Shown here in pieces: positions 9,580 to 23,200 of a stretch of DNA of 64,000 bases. The position numbers were made by a program, and so were the translations under genes. The stretch spans positions 475,947 through 539,946 of the forward strand of contig BDSI01000071.1 in the NCBI GenBank assembly GCA_003117195.1. Reading direction: 5' to 3'. Within the stretch, counting starts at the first letter, position 1. Each line of letters begins with the position of its first letter. Below the pieces are notes generated by a model. That model made no database searches and had not been told where the DNA came from. It was given only the letters and a program-made list of their open reading frames with translations. The DNA is from Eudorina sp. 2006-703-Eu-15. Its lineage: Eukaryota; Chlorophyta; Chlorophyceae; Chlamydomonadales; Volvocaceae.

Positions 9580-10060
9580 GTTTCAGCTGCGGGTCGGTCG
9601 GGTTGGTCGCCAGTTCGTTCATCCCTTCATCGGGACGGTTGCTGGGTCAGGCAGGTTGGTCGCTGGGTTGGTCAGGTCGGCGGGCCGGGTCAGTTGAGTC
9701 GGTTGTTGGGTCCGTCGGGCTCGCCGTTGGGTCAGTCGGGTCAGTCGTTGGGTCGGTCTTCAGGTCAGTCGCTGAGTTGGTCGGGTCGGTCTTTGGGTCG
9801 GTTGTGTCTGCCGCTTGATCAGTGCTTTAGCGGTTATCGGGACATTCGTGTCATCAGGACAGTCAGGTCGGTCGCTGGGTTGGTCGGGTTGGTTGCCGGA
9901 TCGGTCATCGAGTCGGTTGCCGGGTTGGTCTGGTTGGCGGGTCGGGTTGGTCATGATGTTTGTCTATTAGTCGTGGCAGTTGGGGTAGGTTTATCTGTCA
10001 GTTTGTGGGTCGTTCGGGTGGGGTTGTGGGTCTGTTGGGTGGGTTTGTAGATCTTTGCTG
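9580..10060. repeat. G/T-rich degenerate minisatellite
   Basis: Irregular repetition of gggtcggtcgctgggttggtc-like words over almost 500 bp. Open frames across it are low-complexity (Gly/Ser/Val/Arg-rich) and are not called as genes. Confidence 0.8.
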
Positions 10061-11642
10061 GTCAGTCGGCTTAGATCAGATGGGAAAATGGAGTCCTATT
10101 AACAGGATATTAAGCTCTATTTTTTGATATCAATTCATGAAAACAATGGTACAGCCCTAAACTAGTTGTTTATGTTGAAGAGCGGGATTATGGGTTTCCC
10201 TTAGCCTTGGTACCTCACTCCGCTGCTGAAGTGATACTCCCCTACCAACCCCTTCCTTTCCCTATCCTTGCTGTAGCTCCTGGGCTCATGCGCTTTTGTT
10301 GAAGTCACACGATTTTGGCTTGGTTATCTTTATATCAGCCTCCCCGTTGGTTCTGCTGCAGTCCCCACTTTCAGAACTAGTTGCCAGGGTTGTCGTTTCT
10401 TCACATGTGCACTGCCTGGTATTGTCTGAAAGATATTAAGAGACAGATGGACGACAAAAAGCAAAATCCATAGACGAGGCAACAAGCAAGCCACCAAGCT
10501 GGCCTGCAAGGAAGAGAAAACGGGACCAGGACTAGGTATCAGTACTGATAGGGACTATTGATTAACCCGCATACGTTCAGAAATCAGTCAAACCGAAATT
10601 GGCATAAGACCGTTCACCAGTCAATATGCTGCATGTGCACCCACACCTACATACAACCCTGAGCAGCTTCCTCCAGCCCTCCCTCATTTCTTTGATATGA
10701 ACCCTCATCCCCTGGCCTTGCAGCCACATGCACATGTGATCACCTAAGGGTGAGCAGTCTTCAAGTGTAACCCGTCAAGATGTACAAACACCTACCGCAG
10801 TTCGATTTATTATTCACTGTTCCAGTCATGCATGTCCCCATGACAACTGTCTGTAGCCCATGCGGTCAAGAGACGTCATAACAAAGTGGGCAAGAAAATA
10901 AAGTAAAAAGAGTGGCAAGAGTTACTTCACCTGGCGTGCATGCCAAGCAAGCAGCAAGCCCGCCAACCTTACTGTAGCTTCCGTCTCCCCCTCACACTGC
11001 TATATAAACACTCATGCACGCAGGCACTGATGCCAAGACACTCGCCGCCATGACACTCACAGCCGCCTCTTACGGCTGCCTGCTGACTTTGTTGTGATTG
11101 TGGCCCCCTCAGACTCCTGTGGCCTTGCTTTGCAGCGGCCCATGACAGTGGCGCCGCAGTGAGATGTAAGTGAGGAACATGATGGCACACGACAGAGGAA
11201 GGACAAGGTGCGGGTTTTGCAACCTACCCCAACACGTCCGAGCACATGACACTACGTCCCATGCAAATTAAACCAAGCATGTCATCTACCAACGTCATCA
11301 TCCAGATCACTGCATCCACACTTCATCACTGCATCACAAACGATGATAGCACAGAGTGTACGTACAAACACCTTAGTGTGATACCTCCTCGGCTCACCGG
11401 CTTTTTAACATGCATGCACCATACCCTTCTCCCGCCCAAACCATCAAGGTCCTCTCAAAATCAGCAAGCAACATGCCGCGCTACCGCCCATGCAACCGCA
11501 TCACGCAACCCCATGTTCACGTCCCCCACCTACCGATGGCGCAACAAATACCATCTTGGTCCTGCTGGACATCCCGGTTCCCCCACCCACATCCGCAGGT
11601 CCATCCAGCCCCAGGTGGCCCACGGTCCTCCAAGTGCTGCAT
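10061..11642. other. Intergenic region downstream of the ubiquitin protease
   Basis: No gene is recognised. The region should contain the 3' end of the minus-strand protease transcript. No TGTAA is found on the minus strand between 11640 and 10100; the only one overlaps the protease stop codon. An A/T box (ctatataaaca) at about 11009 is isolated. Confidence 0.5.
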
Positions 11643-14600
11643 TTACAAGTTGCTCGTCACCTGACTGATGGACGGTGGCAGATCCGCCAATCGGTAGAAC
11701 AGCACATAGGCACTGCTGCTACTGCCGCTGGGTCGGGAAGCCTCCCGCCGCACGCAGCTGTCATTAAAGTTGTACCAGTTGCCGTCCAGGCAGCTGCGCG
11801 CCTGCGCCGTGTAGTGGCCTCCCTCCAGACTGCCGCTGTGGTGCGACACTGCCACCAGCTGGTACAGCGGCGCCACACGGCCGCGGCCACACACACTCAG
11901 GCCGCGTAGTCCCAACGGGCTGCAGTAGGGTGCCAGGTCCAGCGGGTCGGGCTCCAGCCGCACGGGTGTGTTATTCTTGGCGGGCGAGCGAAACCGCGAG
12001 AAAAAGCCAGGTGCACAAGGCCGTGCCGCAAAGCGCTTAAGTGTGAGCACCAGTACACGTGGCAGCCGGAAGATCTGCATACGCTTGCTGTGTGGCTGCC
12101 GCCGCTTACAGGAATCACACTTGTACGAGTCGTCGCCGCGCAGCTCCTCACACTCGACGAAGGCACGCAAGCAGTCGGCCACCGACACGGGCCCGTCATG
12201 TTCACGGTCCGTGTCACTAGAGCTGCCTGAGGGGGACGGGATGGGCACCGCAAGGCCCAGGAAGGGCTCGAAGGTGTGGGACACGCGCTTGCACGCGTGG
12301 CACTGGATAGTAGACTGGGTGAGGCCGCCAAAGATGTCGTCCACTATCGAGTTGTTCCAGGAGCGGGCATACGTGAATGCCTCTTCCGCCTGGGCCTCCT
12401 CGCTGCCCTTGCCCTGCAGCTCCCGGTACATGGGCTTGCAGGTAATGCGGTTGCACTCGGTCTGAGGGGCCGGGGCGGGGCGGGACAAGGTGCAGGAATG
12501 CAGACTGTGGGGGCAAAGACGGATAGAACCCACGACCATATGAACACCGCAATGCGTCCAGACGAAAATGAAATGCCCTTCATGAAACCCGCCATCGCAA
12601 AACCAATGGGCACTTGGCCACGCCATACGTACGCCTCCCTGGCATATGGGCAGTTGCATGCGCAGACAAGCAAACGAAGGCACACTGGACCAGCACCACA
12701 AGCGCACTCAAGACCACGCCCGGGCCCACGTGACTAGGGAACACCCTGTGCCAAAGGTTTGGTCCGCTGCAGGCGCCCTACCAGCGCATTACCACTTACA
12801 ATTTCCGACTCCTTCCCCAGTAGCGGTCCTTAGTAACGGCTGACCAACCAGGGGACTCGAGAGTCGCCCCTGTCCGCAAGACTTTGCCAAGCCATTCATG
12901 CGTTCCGGTGCATTCGCCGCCCACCCGCATTAGGCACAGGCATACGAACGCATGTAGTACACACCTGCAGTACCTCCAGCAGGCTGTTGAGAAATTCCTG
13001 GCTGTCCTGCTGGCGGCCGTCCCCCCAGCGGCTGTCGTGCTTGGAGACCTTACGCAGGAAGGCCGAGGGGTTGACACAGCCCCCCGGTGAGCCGTTCATC
13101 ATGTCCCGTACCAGGCCGCTGTACGCAGGAGCCACCACAGCCTTCGAGCTCCTAAGCAGGCGGGCAACGGTGCGCACAGTGGGGGCGTTCAAACATGGGC
13201 TTGGACCTTAACAAAACCCAGAAGTAGTTTGCGAATGGCCCCATAACTCGCCGAGGTCGATCCCATCCATCCCACCGCACCGCACCCCACCCTTTCCCCA
13301 CCCTTTCGTCTCATTGCTTACAGCCACTGGCAGTGCAGCATCAAGCCGCTAACGGTGCAGCGTAGCGACGCCGTGTGCCGCAGTTGCTGTCGTCCACATA
13401 TGCACACCTGGCAGCCTGTCCACAGGCTCCCCATAGCCACGGCGCTGGCCCCGTATCAACAGCAGCACCCGCGGTCGACTGCTGCCTAATCGCCCGCGCG
13501 CCTCCTGATGCGTTCTGTACCCTGCGGACCCCCGTGGTCTCATCGATTCCTTCAACTCCCTCCTCCCTTACCACGGGCGCTCCGTCGGATTGAGGAATTG
13601 CTGCACCAGCTCCGGCACCGCGTTGAGGCTCTGCAGGATGGAGTTCATGAAGCAGGTGTTGCCCAAGTTTTGCAGCCCCACGCAGCCGCGCCCAGAACCC
13701 GCATCCCGCGGCGCCACCACCATTGGAAGGTCCGGAAGCGGCCCACACACGGGGCCGCCATCAGCGAGGTTTGAGTGTTCCGGGCCCCCGAACATGTCCC
13801 CAGCAGCGGCTGAACCCCGGCCCCCCCCGGATGGCGCGCGCCCCAAGCCTTCCGCAGACGTCCGCTCCTCGCCGTCAGACAACGAGGCGGACGGCGCTTT
13901 CGGTGCCGCCGGCTGCCCATGCCGACTCGGAGCGGCAGTGGCGTTCGCGGCAGCAGGTGGCCCTGCCGCGCCACCCGCATGCGCCAGTGCGTCCGCCACG
14001 CTTCGCTGCGAAATTGTACTGCCTGTACGACTGGTGGTGGCGCTGGAGATGCCAGTGCCCGCCGCAGCGACGCTGGATTTGCTGCTGATTGTGGTCGTGG
14101 TGGTAGTGCTGCTGCTGGCGTTGCTGGCTGTGCTGCTGTAGCTGTTTCCCCCGCCGTCCAACGACGCGCCCGTTGGCAGGGCTCCTATGGGCCCTCCGTA
14201 CGTTGTCGCAGCATGCTGGTTGGGATGCAGTGATGGATGTGGCAGTGGGTGCTGAACGTGCGGATGCTGGGGCGGCTGATGTTGTGACTGGGGTTGCTGC
14301 GGCAGAGGGTGTTGTTGGCCGCGCGGCGGTGCGGGAACGGCATCGGCCGCAAAGCCGGACCCAGTGACCGACCCGGCGGGCTTTGGGGAGGTGACCGGCG
14401 GCATCCCTCCGACCAGCGGCACCGGCAACCCACTCCCTGACAACCTAGGCTGCTCTTCATGCATTTGAACCCGCCGCAGGCTGGAGTTGCTGCTGCCCTC
14501 AGCGCTGCCCACGTCATCATCAGTGGCGAGGGTCAGCGCGCGGAGCCGTCCAGCGGCGACGGCGGCAGCGGCGCCACCGCCGCTGCCACCCGCGCCCGCC

Positions 14601-16391
14601 GCGCTGGCTCCTCCCACCACAGGCCGCGATAATGTCACGCTTCCGGTCCGCTGCACTGGCCGTGCCGCATAGTCGTGCATGGCCACTGCCGACGACGACA
14701 CGGCTACAGAAGGCGGATACAGCTGCGAGGCGGGCGGCATGAGCGGTGGCGCCGACGGCATGATGCCCGCTGCGGACGGAGACAAGACGACGGGCGGGAG
14801 AGGCGCCGCGGTCGACACAGACAATGCAGCGGGCCGCCCCGGCTGCGGACCGTAATGCGTCCCTGCGACGGCGCCGCCTCCAACCTGCTGCAATACGGCG
14901 CTGCCAGCGCCGTACAATGCAGAGGTAGCACTGCCAGATGATGAATGCTGTGAGAAGTTAGGTATGTACAAGGTGCTCGGCTGTGTGCCGTACTGATGAG
15001 CGTACTGCGATGCATAAATGGCTCCGCCCGCCAGGCGTGAGGGCTGGTCAACGGCCGAATGGTAGGACGATGAGTGAACGCCCGGCGACGGCCCCGGCAC
15101 ACCCCCTGATGTCGACCCCGACCCCGTGCCAGCACCTCCGGGGCTCGCGGGTCGACCCTGCGCGGCGCTGTAGGTCCCGCTCTGCGAGGTGAAACTGCTG
15201 TTGCGAGAGACGATGCGATCGACGGCGGAACGCTCCGTCGACGCCCGCCTGCCCGCCCCACCGACAACCGCACCTCCGGACGAGGACCCCCTGCCGCCAC
15301 CCGCAGCGCATTGCCCTGACAAGCTCGCTGCTGGTCCTGACAGGTGGGCAGCCCGCAGCTGGTCAGCGGGGTGGCTGAGGCCCGAGCAGTGCTGCTGTGA
15401 CTGCTGCTGTGGCTGCTGCTGTGGCTGCTGCGGCTGCTGGGAGGTGGAGGTAGGTCCTGGGCCAGCGCCACACGGGGAGTCGTTGGCGCCTCCCTGCCGT
15501 TTAATCCTGCAACAGAGGCCAGGTACAGAGGTATTAATGGTGACGAGTGCGTAGAGGGGTCCGTGTCGGAGGTCAGTTGAACACGCAGTCTTTTACACGC
15601 TCCTTCTTCTGGAACGACCTGCCTCGCCGCTACCTGAACAACTCGTGGAGGGGCAGGACACCGCTCAACGCCGCTCCCGTGCAAATGCCGCTCCCGTGCA
15701 GAGACGACGATGAGGTGTGCGATCTTCCCACATTCGCTCAGCAACCCATTGGTGCCGGACTCTGTCCGCTCGAGCAACCCGTCCCGCCGGTCACAACGCA
15801 AGCCATCTGTGCTCCAGCCACCTCAACCACTGCCAGCTGCTGCCCCACGCAGCGGCGCCCGACTCACCTCACTGCCGAGCTGCTGTTCCCACCCGCCAGC
15901 ATGCCGTAGTCCAGGACGCTGCTGCTGTTCATGCGCTGCGCCAAGGAAGCCCGGGTTGCGCCGGAGAGGACCGTGGGCGTCGTGAGCGACTCCAGGATGC
16001 TGCTGGGGGAGGCTGCAGGAGGCCGCGTGGCACCGCGGGGGGAGGCATGTGAGGCGGCGGAAGCGCCACCAGAGGTTGAGATGCTGACTGCAGCATGGCT
16101 GCCACCGCCCACAGACCCAGCGGCAATTTGGGTGGCCGAGGTACGGGAGGAGGGTCGGGGAACGGATGTGGAGCGACCAGCTGCTCCAAGAGCCGCATAG
16201 GCGCCACTGCTCGACGCGGCGGCAGGTCTGCGGAAGGCGAGCGGAGCAAGGTCCGCAGGGGGACGGGAGGGATGACACGATAGTACAGCAAAATTTGCAG
16301 AAGACCTTCTTAATTGAATGCGCAGAACAGTGCCTTTTAGTAGGAAGGCACGGTATGGTGCCTTAGAGATGTACACATGCGCAGAACGCAA
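11643..16391 (-). CDS. Ubiquitin-specific protease (USP/UCH family, peptidase C19)
   Basis: Cysteine protease that removes ubiquitin from proteins. Phase-consistent exons on the minus strand are 16227 (or an upstream Met at 16391)-15868, 15506-13572, 13151-12965 and 12461-11643, giving at least 1099 residues. The first about 750 residues are low-complexity Ser/Gly/Ala/Gln-rich sequence. The catalytic domain starts with the Cys box (GLQNLGNTCFMNS, about 13645-13685). It continues with the QQDSQEFL box (about 12990), two CxxC pairs of a structural zinc site (CHAC and CDSC), and the His box SLEGGHYTAQ followed by WYNFNDSCV near the C terminus. All catalytic residues are present. The domain is continuous only after removal of the 13571-13152 intron, which joins ...NPTERPW to SSKAVVAP. 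The 5' end is unresolved: a strong acceptor at 16228 suggests an upstream exon, but the frame is also open to 16391. The stop TAA is part of a TTGTAA string. Confidence 0.88.
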
Positions 16392-17230
16392 TTACAAGCA
16401 AGCAAACGAAGCCCAGCTCTTTCTGCAGTAGTATCCATAATAGAAGTGAACTTGAAATGTTCATTCCCACACACTGTCAAAGACTGGTGCAAAGTTGCCG
16501 ACCCTGGTTGCCGAACCCTGCCTGAATCCCACGCCGTCGCCGTTGCATGCCGGGTCCCGATTGCCATCATACATAACAAACAATCACGAGATTCCAACAA
16601 GGCATGTATGCGATCCAGCGCTCACCGTCGCGGAAACTCTGGCAAAACAACCTTTCCCTGCGGGGGCTTCCTGCCCGCAGACGGCTGACGCTGTCACATG
16701 AACATAGAGAAAGGTTTGATCTTATGAGAAATTTTCTTCATGAAAAGCTGGTCTCTAACACGGGACGTCAATGGGATACCACATACATACCGTGACACCT
16801 GTGTAGCTTCCAGAGCTTGACACCTTACAATCATCTAAGCCCTGCCTCTGATTCGCTTGAAGGTTTACAGCTCTGGCCAGGTCGGAGCGCATATTACTTG
16901 GTCGAGTCACATAGAAGCAGTGCAGAAGTTCATGAGCAAGCTACATAAGAAGCCCACATCGCTTTACTCTTTGATAACGTACAAAGCACGGTCAAATGCA
17001 AGCCCTGCAGATCACGTCGTTGCAGCGTCTGACCCTCGGACGCTGCGTTTAGAAACGCGTATATGTATTCACTTACTAAAAAATTTACATTGCAGTTGTC
17101 CAGCAGCTCGAGTCCTGGTCGCATCCATGAAAGGTACGGCACAGGACGAGCAGTGCCCTGCGCCCAGCGCGTCATGACAATGGATGCGACTGCCAAGAGT
17201 CTATAGCTCGAATAAGCAGATACACCTAAG
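16392..17230. promoter_or_regulatory. Divergent intergenic region between protease and ABC-F genes
   Basis: About 840 bp separate the two oppositely transcribed genes. The region probably holds both promoters and possibly the first protease exon. No clear TATA box or motif was recognised. A minus-strand stretch at 17170-17090 (MTRWAQGTARPVPYL...) followed by GTAAAT/GTAAGT could be that exon, but its phase (0) does not match the required phase 2. Confidence 0.35.
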
Positions 17231-20200
17231 ATGGTTTCGGTATTAGGAAGTGCATCGCACTCGCCTGCGCGATGGCCGGCAGTCGCCAGGAGACAGCTCT
17301 ACAGCCGCGGAGTTGTACGAGGTACAGATGCTGCTATTCGAACGATGCTGTGAAATCCAACTATGACGGTCACTGAATTACAATAACCTGGCATACGTGG
17401 CCCGGGAGGGTTGGTGGTTGGGAACCGGGTATGCCCCATAGTAGCCGTTTTACTGTATCCCCAGTCGGTCATCATCCGCCATGGCGGCATCGCAGGCAAG
17501 GGCATTGCTTGTGGTGCGGTAGCGACAACGACAAAGAGGGGAGAGGTGTTGATAATTGCGGACACGCTGGGAAAGAGCCATGACGGCGAGAAGCAGCTCT
17601 TCCAAGGCCTCACCTTCTCCATCGTGTAAGCGGTGGGCCTATCGGAATCAGGCGCAAGGGCAAATTTCCCCCGATGAGGGCAGCATATTGAAGTTCGGAG
17701 TGGGTTTGTTGTTACGCCCGAAGGTCCCCAGTCGACGCAGTAGAGGGGAGTCTCGGGTTCTTTCGGCGTGCTCTCTGGCTTGCGTGGTGATCTGGTAACG
17801 GGCCACACCCCAACTTGCAGCTCTCACAGCCACAGCCTGCGGCCCACTGCAGCGCCTTAGCACTGTCGTCCAGCTCGCGTTGTATGACGCCCTGACGCGC
17901 TGCCCCTCAGGGCGGGCGACAAGCTGGCGATTGTGGGCCCGAACGGCAGCGGCAAGTCGACGCTGCTCAAGGTGAGCGCCGCACGGGGCTGGAGGGCTTG
18001 CTTCCTAGCAGCCCCAACGAACGCAATGCCGGGCAGGCTGTCCACACCGACGCTGAAATGGATCCAGGGTGTCGAAGGGTTCCCAGCCCCTGCCTCACTG
18101 CGCTGTCATGCCATGCCTCGGGGTTGACTCACAACAGGGCGCACAGCGCGCGGAGCATACAATTCGCCAAGGGATGGGTGATGTACGTCCCTGTCCCTTT
18201 CGTCCACCTCCTTCCCTCCCCCGTGCCGCAATTCGGGTCTTCATTCACGCACCTCTATGTGAGGCGGCTTCCACTTACCCATGTCAATTTGGGGACCGCA
18301 GAGGCGCCCACCCGTGGAGGCCGGCTCGCGCGCACCCCACCCCATCTACCTCATCCCACCACACAGCACACCATGCGCTGCTAAGTCGAAGTGCCACCCC
18401 TCCAACAGGGCGCGAGGACGGTTTCCCACCGTCCTCCATCGCCCGCCACCACATACCCCGGGATGTGCACCTGTCACCCCTCCCTGCCGCACTGAGCCCC
18501 GGCCCCCCGCCCCCCGCACCGGACCCCTCCCCTCCCCGCAGGTCCTTGCGGGGCTGGACGACTTCGACGCGGGCAGCATCAGCCGCAACAAAGGCGCCCG
18601 AGTGGGCTTCCTGGCCCAGGAGCCGGCGCTGCCCCCGGGCGTGTCGGTGCTGCAGGCGGTGCTGCAGTCCGACTCTGACATGGCCCGGGCAGTGCAGGAG
18701 TACCAACGGGCGCTGGCCGGTGCCGACGGGGCGGTGACCAAGGTGGGGTCGGCGGGTGGGTGGGGCCGCGCGGGGCTGTCGGGGGTATGGGAACTTTGTG
18801 GGCGTACTAAGTATGCGCTGCTTCCGCTGCGTCCTTGTAACGTCCCTCTCAGAAAATAAAAAGGACAAAGGCAGTCGGGGGAAGGAGCAGCAGGCCGGCA
18901 GGGCGGCGGAAGGGTAGTGGGTAATGGGGGCGCGCCAGGATGTGGCGTCGGACGCTGCAGGGCAGAGCGGAGGGGACCAAGGAGTCGTCGGATCGTGGAA
19001 TGAACGACCTGTCCATCCCCTCCCCGGTGCTGGTGTCGCGATTCGTCGTCGGGACGCTTCATGGCTCCTGGTTCCAAGTGCGAATCACTCGTTCCCCACA
19101 TGACATGACATGACATGACATGACATGACATGACATGACATGACATGACATGACATGACATGACATGACATGACATGACATGACATGACATGACATGACA
19201 TGACATGACATGACATGACATGACATGACATGACATGACATGACATGACATGACATGACATGACATGACATGACATGACATGACATGACATGACATGACA
19301 TGACATGACATGACATGACATGACATGACATGCCCACGCCCCTCCCCCGTCGTCGCCGTCCAATCACCTGCTGCTGCAGGAGCTGGAGGTCGCAATTGAG
19401 AAGATGAACACGTTCAACGCCTGGGAGATCGACGGGGAGGCCAAGCGGGTGCTGGAGGCGGTGGGCATTACGGACCTGAACGCGCCCGTGGACCAGGTGG
19501 GGGGGGGGCCGGCGATGGGGCGGCCGGGGTGGTGGGGTATAGGAAATTGGTAGGCTCGGGTGGGAAGAGTGGGGGATGTCCACGGGCGGTGGGGGACCTG
19601 CAGCGGCTTGTAGAGCGGGATGTGTTTCGGACGGATGTGCGGTCACACGGCGGGAGGTTGGCTACCACAGGCGCATGGGAAGAGGGTGGTTATGGTGGTG
19701 TGGGTTGGGTTAAGGCACGTGCGATTTCCACTTGACAACACATCAGGCGCAATAAACTCATCGGGCGCACAACACATCGGGCGCACGGCAGGCCGGGTGG
19801 GCGGGCGGGCGGGACCCGCCACGGTCCCCGTGAGGTGGAATGCCACAGGAGAGGGCGCCCGGTGGTTCCCGGTCAATCACGCCGCCGCTCTGCGCAGCGC
19901 ATGTGTCAAAGGGTTACGCATCTCGCCGGGTCTGATTGACGCCGACCGGGGCAGCTACCGTTGACCATCGGGGAGACCACCGAAGCACTACTCCTCTATT
20001 GAGGAGGGTATACCACTTTATCTTTCACGCCATTCAACCGCTACGACGTCTGCGAGGTTGGGTTCCACGCTGTCCACCAGCGCCCAGCAGCATCCATTCG
20101 CCTCGATCCACGATAACTGCACAATGCCAGCGAACTTCGTCTACAACGGTTGGTTAGGTCGCAAGCCATACCACCGTAATCCCGACCGACCGACCATGAT

Positions 20201-23200
20201 CATACTCATCGAATGGGGGGCGCCCACCCTGTCAACTCCCAAAGACAGCTTTGCGACTCACAGACGGATTCGAACCCGGAACCACCGGGGTGCCATATGT
20301 TGCGCCTTAACATAGGCCTCAAAACCCTGTGTGCGGGCAGTGAGGGGTGCGGGGCCTCACTTGTAGGACTGGATCCGGGTGGCACCGGGGCCAGAGGGTC
20401 GGGGGCGTTGGTCAGGGAAGCAAGGACCTGGGGCTGTGGGGACAAGGCCACATGCGCCGCAACCAGGCGTTGAATAGCACGGCGGAGCAATCTCTTTAAG
20501 GCCGTTGAATGACCTCTGCTGCGACCCTGTGGCTGCGGCCTCGCCTCGTGTCGGGTGGCTGCGGGCGGGCGCGTCCGCCAACGGCCCCCAGCCTGCCACC
20601 GCGTCACTGTGCCACTCGGTCTGGTTGTGGACTGCCAGGCTTTGGATAGGGGGGCACCGGGTGTTTGCAAGCGCCTGAGGGGGGGACGGGGTAGACTTCT
20701 GCGCCGCCTGCCTGACACCGTTGTCCATTCACCCACCGCGCGCATGTGCCGCCGCCACCTCGTATGTGCGCATGCATGCATGCGTCTGGCCGTCTGGCGG
20801 TCTGCGGTGTGCCGCAGATGAGCGGCGGTCAGCGCAAGCGGGTGGCGCTGGCGGCGGCGCTGCTGGGCAAGCCGGACCTGCTGGTGCTGGACGGTGGGTG
20901 GCTGCGGTGGGGTCGGGTCGGGTCGGGTCGGGTCGGGGGTTGAAGCAGAAGAGATGGCAAGGAGGCAACAGGTCAAGTGTTTACGAAACGGCATTGCGTG
21001 AAGGGAAGGCAAAGGCAATACAATCCCTGGGAATTAATAGATTTCGGAGCTGCGTGTGGGTGGCTACCAAGGGGACGTTAAGCGGCTGGTAAATGGTTGG
21101 ATCTTGGATGAAGGCCGCAGCGCGGGGGATGGCTTCTAGTCCGCCGATACCTTGATGCGGCCCACCGCCACCAACCCCACGCCCTTGCCTGCTGCCCTCC
21201 CTCCTCGTAACTCCATCCGTACGCCCCCCCCTCTCCCCTCTCTTCTCTGTCCCGTTGCCTCACCCCAGAGCCGACCAACCACATGGACGTCCAGATGATC
21301 CAGTGGATGGAGTCCGAGCTGAAGAGCGAGGACATGGCGGTGGTGCTGGTCACACACGACAGGTGCGTGCCGGCTGGGACCTCCCGGGCTGCCAGTGGGG
21401 TTGGGGGCCGAGAGGTATGGGGCCCCGGGTGGACGGGCGCCGGGCGGGGCGCCGGGCGGGGCGGGGCGGGGCGGGACGAGAGAGGAGGATGCGGAGGAAG
21501 GATGGGGTGTAGGGGAGGTGGGGTGTAATGCATCGGTAGACAGGGCGGGTAGGGAATCTGCCTGGCGCTGCCTGGTCGTGAGGATGCGGCGGTGCAAGGT
21601 CGCTGCCTAATCTCCAACCTCCAACCTGACACCAGCAGCTAGCCCCACGTTTGGGGTTGCCCATTTGTGAGTCCGCTCTCGCGCAGTCCGCCGATACCAA
21701 TACCCATACCGCGTGAGCTGCCTCCCCGCGCACACGCCATGATCATCCGCCCCTCCCCCCGGCTCCCCGACCCACTCATCTTCCCGACCTACCAACGACC
21801 CCGGCTCGCCCCGGGGCCCCCGCCCCCCACCCCGCCCCCGCCGCCCCCGCCCCGCCGCCCCGCCGCCCCCGCCCGCCCCCGCAGGTACTTCATGGAGGCG
21901 GTGTGCGACCGGCTGTTGGAGCTGGACGGCGGGCGGGCGTTCGTGCACAACTTTGGGGGCACCAACAGCTACACCATGTTCAAGGAGGTGCGGGGAGGGC
22001 GGCGGAGAGGGCGGCGGGGAGGGCGGCGGGGAGGGGGGGGCGGCAGAGATGGACGGCGGATGTACGGCGGAAGGGAGCCGGAGTGCGCGAATCGGGCGCC
22101 TATCTGAGATTGCCGCCGCTTCTCCGCAGTTGTGTTCTAAGCAAGCGGCTTTGCTTGGACGGCAAGATGCCCACAGACGTTCCTCTGTCTGTGGGAGTCA
22201 CACGTAAAACTCATTGGGTACACAGCATACGCATACGAGCCATTGTTGGGCGCTGCTATGCAACTTGCATGTCACGCACTCCTGCGCTGCCTGCCTACGA
22301 ACACGCGCAAAACGCCTTCCTCCGCCGTGTCAGGCCCGCGAGTTCCGGCGCAAGGCCCAGGCCAATGCCGCTGCCGACGCGCGCACCCTGTTCCGGCGGG
22401 AGGCGGAGTGGATGGCCAAGCAGCCCAAGGCGCGGCAGGCCAAGAGCCAGGCGCGCCAGAAGAAGTTCTACGAGCTGACGGAGCGCGCCCGGGACGTGCC
22501 GGCGGCGGACCTGCGGGTGGACTTCGGGAACACGGCGGGGGCCATGGCGCGGCAGGGTGCGGAGGGGGGGCCGGGCGTGTGGACGGGTGGGCGGATGGGC
22601 GGGCGGGGTGATGGTGTGGGGGTTGACCTCAGGAGGCGCGTACGGTTCAGGATTCACGAGAAGAAAAAGATTGAGGGGAGGGTGGATCCGGACCCGCATA
22701 CGGAGCTGGACCCATGGGGTCGGTCGGTCGGTCGGTCGGTCGGTCGTACTGCGGGATCAAGGCAGTTGCTGCATCACGCCGGCAGCCGGGCTGGTTCGGG
22801 CCTCGGAGCGGAGCGGCAGGGGGGGATATTTCCGAAAGGGTGTGTGGGCTGACGTCTCGATGGCCCTCCTGACCGCCTGTTGGGAGCTCTCAACGTCTCC
22901 TCTTGCCCCGACCTGACCTGGCCCCTCCGGCCTGACCTGACCTGTCCTGACTCTTGTCTCGACCTGGCCCCTCCGGCCCTGGCCCCTCCGGCCCCGCCGC
23001 CTCCGTCCTCGACCCGTCCTGCCCCGACCCCTCCTGCCCCGGCACCAGGCAACAAAGTCATCCGCTGCGAGCAGCTGTCCTACCAACTGCCGGGTTCTGA
23101 GCGGGAGCTCATCCAGGACTTCACATTCGACTTCCTGCCGGGGACGAAGCTGGGCATCGCGGGTGTGCCGGCGTGGAACGGGAATAGGGCGAATGGCACA

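Noticed and set aside
13341..13748. An extra protease exon between the Cys-box exon and the QQDSQEFL exon
   Set aside because: Direct splicing 13572 to 13151 is in phase and gives a domain of normal spacing. Candidate exon frames there contain stops or mismatch phase.
13590..15909. Several plus-strand open frames opposite the protease gene
   Set aside because: Shadows of the low-complexity Ser/Gly/Ala-rich exon on the minus strand.
18346..19646. 349- and 195-residue minus-strand frames of Met-Ser-Cys-His-Val repeats
   Set aside because: They translate the TGACA array inside an ABC-F intron.
20250..20315. A tRNA gene (good GGGTTCGAATCC T-arm)
   Set aside because: No acceptor stem, D arm or anticodon arm can be folded at the right distance. 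The block is repeated elsewhere with different flanks.
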